From contig CAVRUJ010000001.1 of the NCBI GenBank assembly GCA_963724385.1, positions 1,736,001 through 1,800,000 of the forward strand: a stretch of 64,000 nucleotides of DNA, given 5' to 3'. Below, piece by piece: positions 17,102-24,259 of the stretch; within the stretch, counting starts at the first letter, position 1, and each line of letters opens with the position of its first letter. Source of the stretch: DASXQK01 sp963724385. GTDB lineage: Bacteria > Pseudomonadota > Alphaproteobacteria > Dongiales > Dongiaceae. The translations under genes were made by a program, and so were the position numbers. The notes below the pieces were generated by a model. It was not told the DNA's origin. It ran no database searches and saw only the letters and a program-made list of their open reading frames with translations.

Positions 17102-17607
17102 AGCGCGCGCCGGCCGAGCGCCGGCCGGACTCCGACCTCGGCACGCCGGAGCTGAAGCGCCACCACCTGGTGGTGATCGAGGGCAGCGGCAAGCCCCACG
17201 GCCGCGTCGCCGACCAGCGGCCGCTCGACCGCTATCTCGTGCGCGGCCAGCTCTCGGAGAACCGCGAGATCGCCCGCGCGCTCCACGAGGCCGGCGACCG
17301 GCTGCGCCGCGATTGGGCCATCGCCGGGCTCGAGCCGCGGCTGATCGCGCATCTGGGGCCGCGCGGTCATGGGCCGGGCGACTTCACCGAAACCCAGCTT
17401 TCCGCCAGGCGGCGCAAGGACCAGGCGCTGGCATCCCTCGGCACCGTGTCGCGCGACGTGCTCATCCATGTCGTCTGCTGCGACGGCACGGCGGGAGAGT
17501 GGGCGAGGGGGCAGGGCAAGCGCGGCGGCAACGGCGAAGCCTGGGGCATGGCGGCGCTACGCCTGGCGCTGGCGGCGCTGGCCAGGTTTTACGGGATCGG
17601 TGGGTAG
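17080..17607 (+). CDS. DUF6456-family prophage protein
   Basis: 175 residues. The middle and C-terminal regions fit DUF6456: HEAGDRLRRDWAIAGLEPRL, then an RRRKDQALASLG helix, LIHVVCCDGTAG, and the end AALRLALAALARFYGI. Such proteins are common in alphaproteobacterial prophages and in some host regulators; biochemical function is not established. It is the last convincing prophage gene; no integrase, terminase or structural gene is seen. Confidence 0.6.
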   Translation: MARRRRVKRAPAERRPDSDLGTPELKRHHLVVIEGSGKPHGRVADQRPLDRYLVRGQLSENREIARALHEAGDRLRRDWAIAGLEPRLIAHLGPRGHGPGDFTETQLSARRRKDQALASLGTVSRDVLIHVVCCDGTAGEWARGQGKRGGNGEAWGMAALRLALAALARFYGIGG

Positions 17608-17781
17608 GGGTGAGCGAGGGGCAGGCTAACGAAGAAACTGCACCGGGATCGCCATTTCTCTTCCGTAAGCGCTGTTCTCAGACCCTTTGGGGAGGCGGAT
17701 TGGTGTGACGTTCACGCTGGTTGCGGCTGTGTGCCAGCGGACTATTGTTGCAATCCTTGTTGACGTCGCTCGGGTGAAGAC

Positions 17782-18127
17782 ATGAGATCTTTTGACCGTG
17801 CCAGAGTGCTTGGGGCGCTGAGCAAGGCGTGGTCCCTTGCATCGAGCAGTCAATGGCTTCCGGATAACCCCGCACAGGGACTGTGCAATGTAACAGCTAT
17901 TCTGCTTCACGATTTGTATGGCGCCGAACGTCTTGAAGACGTCGTTACCTGCAGGCGATCACTTCTACAATCGTGTTAATGGCGATCGGGTCGACCTGAC
18001 TGCATCTCAATTCATTGAACCTGTCGAATATGCCGATGTTCCCGCCTCGCGCGAAGAGGCGCTATCCGGCACTTCAGTTGAGAAGTATGCGTCCCTGAGA
18101 TCAGCATATCTTGCAAACCTAAAGTAG
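17782..18127 (+). pseudogene. YunG-like gene with frameshift
   Basis: Two overlapping frames complete each other. 17782-17979 encodes SKAWSLASSSQWLPDNPAQG and CNVTAILLHDLYGAERL; the +1 frame from about 17940 encodes AGDHFYNRVNGDRVDLTASQ and FIEPVEYADVPASREEALSG. Together they match the layout of YunG-like proteins (processing of a 'C-x-V-T' region followed by HFYNR-DGxxxDLT). The frame changes near 17930-17950. Function of the family is unknown. A sequencing error would restore a gene of about 114 codons. Confidence 0.6.
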
Positions 18128-18176
18128 GCATGTCGCAACACCCGGATCAGCTATCATAGTAAACTTGGGGTTGGAT

Positions 18177-18207
18177 TGAGCTAGCCCGGATTTCCCGGGC
18201 TAGCTCA
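18177..18207. terminator. Perfect 13-bp stem-loop
   Basis: TGAGCTAGCCCGG / CCGGGCTAGCTCA with loop ATTTC, between the YunG-like frame and the convergent higA. Probably a bidirectional terminator, though no clean T-run follows. The 16 bp immediately downstream (18207-18222, read on the minus strand CAATCGGGGTCAGAGT) recur at 60009-60024. Confidence 0.6.
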
Positions 18208-18322
18208 CTCTGACCCCGATTGTGGTTCGCTGCGGACGCCCCCGCAGTCGCGCCCCAAGCGGGCTGCTAAATCCAAGACGCGCCCCGGCAAGCAATGGAC
18301 GCGTTCACGAGGGACGAGCCCG

Positions 18323-18631
18323 CTAGGCGACCGCGCGCTGCTTGATCGGCTGAATTTCCCGGTCAACCTGTCGCCCGACCTCGCGTCGCGCCAGCTCCAG
18401 CTCATATCGACTCTGCAGATTGAGCCAGAACTCAGCGGTCGTGCGGAACAAGCGACCCAACCGAATAGCCGTGTCCGCCGTCACAGCGCGCTGTCCACGC
18501 ACAATCTGAGTAACCCGGTTCGTCGGCACGCCGAGGCGGCTGGCGAGAGCGGACGCACTCAACCCATAAGGACGCAGGAACTCCTCCAGGAGAATCTCGC
18601 CCGGATGTACCGGCTCCAGAATCGTTGCCAT
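18323..18631 (-). CDS. higA: HigA-family antitoxin
   Basis: 102 residues. Begins MATILEPVHPGEILLEEFLR, the hallmark N-terminus of HigA antitoxins, followed by an XRE-type helix-turn-helix (SASALASRLGVPTNRVTQIV) and ADTAIRLGRLFRTTAEFWLN. It neutralises HigB and represses its own operon by DNA binding. It follows higB on the same strand with a 14-bp gap, the toxin-first order of HigBA modules. The C-terminus is intact. Confidence 0.92.
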   Translation of the reverse strand: MATILEPVHPGEILLEEFLRPYGLSASALASRLGVPTNRVTQIVRGQRAVTADTAIRLGRLFRTTAEFWLNLQSRYELELARREVGRQVDREIQPIKQRAVA

Positions 18632-18645
18632 GTCCCCTTAACCTC

Positions 18646-18924
18646 TCAGTGGTAGTCGATAATTTCAACGTCATGGGCTCCGCCATCGATCCAGCGGAAG
18701 CATATGCGCCATTGGTCATTGATTCGAATGCTGTGCTGGCCCTGGCGGCTGCCCTTCAGTCCCTCCAGGCGATTCCCAGGCGGCGCTCTCAGGTCGGACA
18801 GGATCGAGGCAGCGTCGAGCATCTTCAGCTTTCGAAGTGCGCTACGTTCGAACGCCTTGAAACGTCGGACGGATGTGCCATCAAACAGCTTCTGTGTGTC
18901 GCCGCAACGAAACGACTTGATCAT
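18646..18924 (-). CDS. higB: HigB-family mRNA interferase toxin
   Basis: 92 residues of the RelE/HigB fold: MIKSFRCGDTQKLFDG at the start, ALRKLKMLDAASILSDLRAP in the middle, and the conserved C-terminal pair SIRINDQWRICFRW and DVEIIDYH. HigB cleaves mRNA on the ribosome. Overall length is the family norm and no frame defect is seen, so the module is probably functional. The upstream flank (18925-19000) is AT-richer and may hold the operon promoter and HigA operator. Confidence 0.92.
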   Translation of the reverse strand: MIKSFRCGDTQKLFDGTSVRRFKAFERSALRKLKMLDAASILSDLRAPPGNRLEGLKGSRQGQHSIRINDQWRICFRWIDGGAHDVEIIDYH

Positions 18925-19123
18925 ATGTCGGAATATTACGCCTTACGTCAAGCGTAAAATCTCCCCGCCGCCGTATTAAAGACATGGCAGCTATACCACG
19001 TAGCGCGGCTGTTTGTCGCGGGTTTTGGTTGTGCGCCAACGCAGGAACACTAGCGCCTTCTGTTTCGCAGTCCTAGGCGTGGCCAGGCTGTCGATGCACA
19101 AACCACCCAACTGGCCCGCGCTT

Positions 19124-19309
19124 CTATTCAGGCATCGCCATCGTCTGGCCGCCCGCCCAGAGCCAGCGTCCCGCGACCTTCGAGAAGACGCAGAACGACT
19201 TGTAGCGAGCCGTCGCGTCCTGCCCCTCGAAATGGAAGGCCTCGTCCAGCACCATCGTGGCGAGCGCGAGTGATGCCGCAAGAGGCGCGGGAGCCCCATT
19301 CCATCCCAT
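19124..19309 (-). pseudogene. Possible NTF2/SnoaL-like domain fragment
   Basis: A 61-codon frame containing MVLDEAFHFEGQDATARYKS and VFSKVAGRWLWAGGQTMAMP, which looks like the last two strands of an NTF2/SnoaL-like domain. The N-terminal half of the domain is missing and the first 15 residues do not fit. Most likely the 3' remnant of a decayed gene. Low certainty. Confidence 0.35.
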
Positions 19310-19328
19310 TCCGTGACAGCCGAAGAAA

Positions 19329-19358
19329 TAGGCCCCGTCCTAGGGGGAACGGGGCCTA
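19329..19358. terminator. GC-rich stem-loop
   Basis: TAGGCCCCGT / ACGGGGCCTA around CCTAGGGGGA. Lies in the 800-bp gap between higB and 19745. Could be a terminator or part of a small structured RNA; no gene clearly ends here. The rest of the gap (19359-19744) shows nothing I can name. Confidence 0.5.
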
Positions 19359-19744
19359 CCTGTCAGTTGCAACCTCAAGGTTGGGGGCCTGTGAGGTGAG
19401 CCAAGCCTAAATCGGTGCTGCGCGAGCCATCAAATCAACAGTCGATCACGTCTCTGTGTGCTTGCTGCCTAACGCCGCGCCCTCGAGGCAGATCGGCGAG
19501 CACGGCATCCGCTCCCGCGCGTTCGGCATTGTCTTCCCCATCCTCATCTTCAAGCCGGGGCCCGCGCCCATGTCCGACCGTCGCGCCGTATCATGTAGCA
19601 ACCCAATCGCGCCGGCAGAGCCCTGCGCGCCGAGGTGGCTTCGGTTCGCGCCGATGCTTGTCCCTCTGGAACCCCCCGATTGTTCGGTATGCCGGCCAAG
19701 GGAACACTGATATTGTATGAAGATTGGGTCGGGGAGCCAGGGTA

Positions 19745-19951
19745 ATGGATACGGGAAGACTGCGGGACTTGGCCGCCTCCTATAGGTCGCGCGCCAAGAG
19801 CACCGAGAATGAACTGGTGCGCAAGTACCAGGGCGACATGGCCTGCTACCTGGAGTCTGTCATTGCCTGGATCGAGGCAAGGTGCAGGCAGGAGGCCCCC
19901 GAAACCATTCCTGCGCCACCGAAACAGGACGGGGCGAAGGAAGCCTGCTGA
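19745..19951 (+). CDS. Small conserved protein, paralogue of 31428-31679
   Basis: 68 residues from ATG 19745. No known family, but the first 45 residues match the small protein at 31428-31679: both have RLRDLAASYR or KLRDLAASYR, a charged run, then DMACYLESV or DMASYLDSI. The segment is amphipathic and helical; the C-terminus is proline-rich and variable. It is convergent with, and 22 bp from, the end of the HD-GYP gene at 19974, while its paralogue is divergent from the HD-GYP gene at 32176. A link to c-di-GMP signalling is inferred from this repeated proximity only. Confidence 0.6.
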   Translation: MDTGRLRDLAASYRSRAKSTENELVRKYQGDMACYLESVIAWIEARCRQEAPETIPAPPKQDGAKEAC

Positions 19952-19973
19952 TAGTCGGCGTCAGGATCGCGGG

Positions 19974-22900
19974 CTAGGCCTTCCCAAGATCCATATGCCC
20001 GCTCGCCATGACCTTGAGACAGGCTTCGACTACGGCTGGATCGTAAAGCTTCCCGCTGCCCTTCCGTATCTCGGCTACGGCAAGATCGACTCCTACGGCC
20101 GGCCGATAGGGTCGGTGGGAAATCATGGCCTCCAGGACATCGGCCACGGCCATAATCCTGGCCTCGAGCAGGATTGCATCACCCTTCAAGCCGCTAGGAT
20201 AGCCTGAGCCGTCAAGCCTTTCGTGATGCTGGAGGACCATGTCGGCGACGGGCCAGGGGAATTCCACAGACTTCAGGATGTCGTAGCCGGTCTGAGGGTG
20301 CGTCTTGATCAACTCGTACTCGACGCGGGACAGCCTGCCGGGCTTGCTCAGGATATCGGCCGGTATGTTGATCTTGCCGACATCGTGCAGGGTGCTGGCC
20401 AGGCGCAGGCCGTGAACCCTGTCTGCGGACAGCCCCATTTCCTTGGCAATGGCCTCTGAGATCATGGCGACACGGCGCTGGTGGCCCGCAGTGTAGGCAT
20501 CGCGCATCTCGACCGTGGTGGCGATAGCCTGCACCGTCTGCTCCATCGCGCGCTCCAGCCGCTGCAGGGCCGATTCGCGTTCGGCACGGGTGCGCAGCGC
20601 GGTGACTCCATAGGAGAGATCCCCAGCCAGCTCCGACAGGAGCGTCACCATCTCAGGGCCGAAGGCGTTGGGCTCGGAGGCGTAGAGCGAGAGCGCGCCC
20701 AACACTCCCTGGGCTTGTAGCAGCGGAAGAGCGATGACGGATGCGTACCCACGTTTTGCTGCCTCAGCCTGCCAAGGCGCCATCTTCACGTCATTGGCGA
20801 TGTCCTGACAAACCTGGACTTTTCCGGATCTGATGGCGATGCCGGCAGGGCCCCTGCCGCGCTCGTCGTCTGCCCAGGAAATCTTCGCGATGGCGAGATA
20901 GCCAGTTTCGTGACCCGCATGCGCAATCGGCCGCACGGTTCTTTCCGCATCGTTCTCGGCAAGCCCGATCCACGCCATGTGATAGCCGCCGGCCTCGACG
21001 ATAACCCGGCACATCTCCTGGAAAAGAGCTTCCTGACTGGTGGCACGAACCAGTGCCTCATTCCCCCGGCTCAGGGTCTTGAGGCTGCGCATCGTCTGTT
21101 CCAGGGCCCGTTCGGCGCGCTTCCTCTCACCTATATCCATGACGACGGCAGAAGCGCCCACAATGACGCCGGACGAATCCTTGATCGGCGAAATCGTCTC
21201 GGAAACGTCGATCAGCTGACCGCCCTTGCGGACACGGATCGTTTCGAAATCGACGATATCGCGCCCCGAAACAATGGTGGCGATCTGGTTGCGCAGTTCG
21301 CCCTGCCGTTCCGCGGGAACAAGGATCGCTATCGGCCGGCCGATCATCTCCAGAGCGCTGTAGCCATAAAGCTCCTCGGCGCCAATGTTCCAGGCCGTGC
21401 AGTTGCCGTCCCTGTCGCCGCCCATGATCGCGCTGCGGGAGGACGCCACGACAGTCGCGAGTTGCGCCCGGGTCTCCTCCGCGGCCTTTCTCGCCGTGAT
21501 ATCGACCAGCACGCCCTCGCTTCCGAGCACGGCTCCGTCCGGCCCTCGAATCAATCTCGTCCGGTCTTCCACCCAGAGATAGGCTCCGTCCCCGGCGCGC
21601 ACGCGATACTCGGCTATGCCTTGATTCGCACCGGACCTGGCGAGTTCTGCGGTTGTCCCCTGCGCCTGGCCGACATCGTCTGGATGCACCAGCGCAGTGA
21701 TGTCCTTACCGATCAGATCCTCCGGCCGGTAGCCGAAATTGGCGACATTGGCGGATATATAGGCAAGCTTCTCGCCGCCATTCATAACGGTCCGGTACAG
21801 CACGGTCGGACTGTTGTCGATGATGATCCCGGCAATGCGCAGTCCTTCTTCAGCACGCTTGCGTTCGGAGATCTCGCGGACGGTGGCATAAATTCTCTCC
21901 CGTCCCTCTTGCATCGTCCGGGTCAAGAGGACGTTGGCTGGAAACACCGCACCGCCCAACCGGCGATGCGCCCACTCAAACTGGTGGGAGCCCTCGCGCC
22001 GGGCCGTTTCGATCATCACTTTGGCTTTCTCGTCAGACGCGCGCCCATCCGGCTGCCGTTCTGGCGACAGCTCCCAGGGGGTGCGGACGATAAGCTCCGC
22101 TTCATTCTTTGCTCCGAACATCTTCACGGCGGCCGGGTTCGCGCTGGCGAACTTAGACGAAGGCGGCTCAAGAGTGAAAATGGCGTCGCGGGTCGCCTCG
22201 AAGAGGCCCCGGTATCGTTCCTCGCTTGCTCGCCGAGCCGCTTCGGCCTGCTTGTACTCGGTGATGTCCATGTAGGTTCCGAGCAGGCCAATGATCTCCC
22301 CTTGTGAACCTCGAAGAGGCACCTTGCTCGTGAGAAGCGTGATGGTTTTGCCGTCCGGCGTCGTCTGCGGTTCTTCGATCAGAAGCTTCGCGCGGCCGCT
22401 CTCAATGACCTGGCGGTCATCGCTCCGGTACAATTCCGCCTGATCGCGCCATCCCATCTGGTGGTCGTCCTTGCCGACGACATCCTTGGGATCGGCAAAT
22501 CCCGCATCGCGCGCGAACACCGCGTTGCAGCCCAAATATAAGAGATCCCTGTCCTTCCAGAACACCCGCACGGTTATCGTGTTGAGAATTTCTTCGATCA
22601 GCCGCCGCGATTCGCTCAGCGCCGCTTCCGCCCGCTTGCGCGCGGTGATGTCCCTGAGCGAGGCCAGCCCCACGAGGCGATCTCCGAAGGGCACGCATCT
22701 CAAAGAAATCTCCGCCCAGAAAAGATGCCCGTCCTTCGCCTTGCAATGCCACTCGAACGGCTGCACGAGTCCGGCTCGCGCCCGCTCGTACCATGGGAAT
22801 GCCCCCGCGTGCGTATATGGCGGGACGCCCGAGGAGAGGGCCCCAAAATCGGCACCTATAAGCTCGTCCCGGCTATGGCCGAACATCTTGCAGGCCGCTT

Positions 22901-23795
22901 CATTGGCATCAATGAATATGCCCGTACTAGCGTCGGACACGAAAACCCCATCGCTGACCGAGTTGAAAATCGTGAAGAACCTAGCCTCGGTTTCCAGGAT
23001 TTTCTGCGTTGCGCGCTTGCGCTCCGTGATGTCGCGGGCGATGCCGTGAAAGCCGCCGAAGACATCCGCCTCGAATATCGGGACCCCGCTTATTTCGAGC
23101 ACGACCTCCTGGCCGTGTTTGTGCAAGACCGTTGCCTCGAACAGCGCGAAGGGTTCGTGGTTCGCCGACGCGGGATCGAAGGTCTCGCTCAAGCGCCTTG
23201 CCGCGTCACCCGTAAACAAATCGGAGGGCTTCTTGCCGATCAGCTCTTGTGGCTCGTAGCCGAGGATTCCCCTGGCTCTGGGGCTGGCATAAGTGAAGAC
23301 GCCCTCCTCATTGGTTTCCCAGATCCAGTCGCTTGTGGTTTCCACCAGATTGCGGAATTTCCGCTCGCTGTCCAGCAGTGCCGATTCGGCACGACGTTGC
23401 CGGCGCACATCTTCCTGCTCCGCCAGGGCATGGCGGATGGCGTAAGGGAGCCGTGCCAGCCTGTCTTTCAGGATGTAGTCGGTGGCGCCGGCCTTGACGA
23501 GCTCGATGGCTGCCTCGTCGCCCAGAACGCCGGTGACCATGATCACGGGAAGGTCGGGATCGCGCTGGCGAACCAGCTTGACGGCAGTGAGGCCATCGAA
23601 ATTCGGCAGCTTGAAGTCGCAGAGGACCACCTCGGGCTTGAACTCCTCCAGCGCCTTCAGGAAGGTCTCGCGCCGGTCGACCCGGAGCGGCTGAATTGCA
23701 AGTCCGGCATCACGGAGGTGGCGCTTGACGAGCTCTGCGTCGGTCGGCTCGTCCTCCAGAATGAGGACCCGCAGGATATCCTCGGTCTTACCCAA
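19974..23795 (-). CDS. REC-6xPAS-GAF-HD-GYP response regulator (probable c-di-GMP phosphodiesterase)
   Basis: About 1273 residues from a TTG at 23795 (MGKTEDILRVLILEDEPTDA), 8 bp after the stop of the upstream regulator gene; no ATG fits the domain start. Order: receiver (5-125; phospho-acceptor D60 in LCDFKLPNFDG), six PAS domains of about 125 residues each (about 140-895), GAF (about 900-1070) and HD-GYP (about 1085-1270; HQRRV, HDVGK near 1137, HHERLDGSGYP). It should hydrolyse c-di-GMP under control of phosphorylation and several PAS inputs. The third and fourth PAS domains are paralogous to those of 32176-34749. No membrane segment. It is the last gene of the kinase-regulator operon. Confidence 0.88.
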   Translation of the reverse strand: MGKTEDILRVLILEDEPTDAELVKRHLRDAGLAIQPLRVDRRETFLKALEEFKPEVVLCDFKLPNFDGLTAVKLVRQRDPDLPVIMVTGVLGDEAAIELVKAGATDYILKDRLARLPYAIRHALAEQEDVRRQRRAESALLDSERKFRNLVETTSDWIWETNEEGVFTYASPRARGILGYEPQELIGKKPSDLFTGDAARRLSETFDPASANHEPFALFEATVLHKHGQEVVLEISGVPIFEADVFGGFHGIARDITERKRATQKILETEARFFTIFNSVSDGVFVSDASTGIFIDANEAACKMFGHSRDELIGADFGALSSGVPPYTHAGAFPWYERARAGLVQPFEWHCKAKDGHLFWAEISLRCVPFGDRLVGLASLRDITARKRAEAALSESRRLIEEILNTITVRVFWKDRDLLYLGCNAVFARDAGFADPKDVVGKDDHQMGWRDQAELYRSDDRQVIESGRAKLLIEEPQTTPDGKTITLLTSKVPLRGSQGEIIGLLGTYMDITEYKQAEAARRASEERYRGLFEATRDAIFTLEPPSSKFASANPAAVKMFGAKNEAELIVRTPWELSPERQPDGRASDEKAKVMIETARREGSHQFEWAHRRLGGAVFPANVLLTRTMQEGRERIYATVREISERKRAEEGLRIAGIIIDNSPTVLYRTVMNGGEKLAYISANVANFGYRPEDLIGKDITALVHPDDVGQAQGTTAELARSGANQGIAEYRVRAGDGAYLWVEDRTRLIRGPDGAVLGSEGVLVDITARKAAEETRAQLATVVASSRSAIMGGDRDGNCTAWNIGAEELYGYSALEMIGRPIAILVPAERQGELRNQIATIVSGRDIVDFETIRVRKGGQLIDVSETISPIKDSSGVIVGASAVVMDIGERKRAERALEQTMRSLKTLSRGNEALVRATSQEALFQEMCRVIVEAGGYHMAWIGLAENDAERTVRPIAHAGHETGYLAIAKISWADDERGRGPAGIAIRSGKVQVCQDIANDVKMAPWQAEAAKRGYASVIALPLLQAQGVLGALSLYASEPNAFGPEMVTLLSELAGDLSYGVTALRTRAERESALQRLERAMEQTVQAIATTVEMRDAYTAGHQRRVAMISEAIAKEMGLSADRVHGLRLASTLHDVGKINIPADILSKPGRLSRVEYELIKTHPQTGYDILKSVEFPWPVADMVLQHHERLDGSGYPSGLKGDAILLEARIMAVADVLEAMISHRPYRPAVGVDLAVAEIRKGSGKLYDPAVVEACLKVMASGHMDLGKA

Positions 23796-23803
23796 GCTAC
23801 ACC

Positions 23804-24259
23804 CTACCCGGAATTGACCGGCGGCCGGTTCACCAGCAGCCAGTAAAGCCCCAGGCGCTCGACAACGTCGGAAAACTCCTCGAAGGCGACCGGCTTGGCG
23901 ATGAAGCTGTTGGCACCGAGTTTGTAGCATTCGGCGACATCCTTATCCTCCTTCGAAGAGGTCAGGACGACGATCGGGATCATCTTCAGGCGGTCGTCGG
24001 CCTTGACCTTCCGGAGAACCTCCAAGCCGTCGACCTTGGGCAGCCGCAGGTCCAGCAGCACGACCCTGGGACCATTCTTGATTGCGCGCTCCTTGTACGC
24101 GCCGGCGGCAAAGAGGAAATCAAGCGCTTCTTGGCCGTCCTTCAACCAAATCAGGTGGTTGGCAAATTTATGCTTCTTGAGAGCGCGAATGCACAGTTCA
24201 GCGTCGGTTGGATTGTCCTCGACCAAGAGAATGTCAACGACTGTGGTGGGATCAGGCAT
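23804..24259 (-). CDS. Single-domain response regulator (Rcp1 type)
   Basis: 151 residues, receiver domain only. D70 in RVVLLDLRLPKVDG is the phospho-acceptor; E14/D15, T/S in VVLTSSKEDKD and K in IAKPVAFEEF complete the site. The inserted FLFAAGAYKERA loop is typical of Rcp1-like regulators that pair with phytochrome-like kinases. It overlaps the upstream kinase gene by 8 bp and precedes the HD-GYP gene by 8 bp. With no output domain it probably shuttles phosphate or titrates the kinase. Confidence 0.9.
   Translation of the reverse strand: MPDPTTVVDILLVEDNPTDAELCIRALKKHKFANHLIWLKDGQEALDFLFAAGAYKERAIKNGPRVVLLDLRLPKVDGLEVLRKVKADDRLKMIPIVVLTSSKEDKDVAECYKLGANSFIAKPVAFEEFSDVVERLGLYWLLVNRPPVNSG

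Noticed and set aside
19329..19420. Structured non-coding RNA after the hairpin
   Set aside because: One good stem and weak further pairing; no match to an RNA family I know, so left as a stem-loop.
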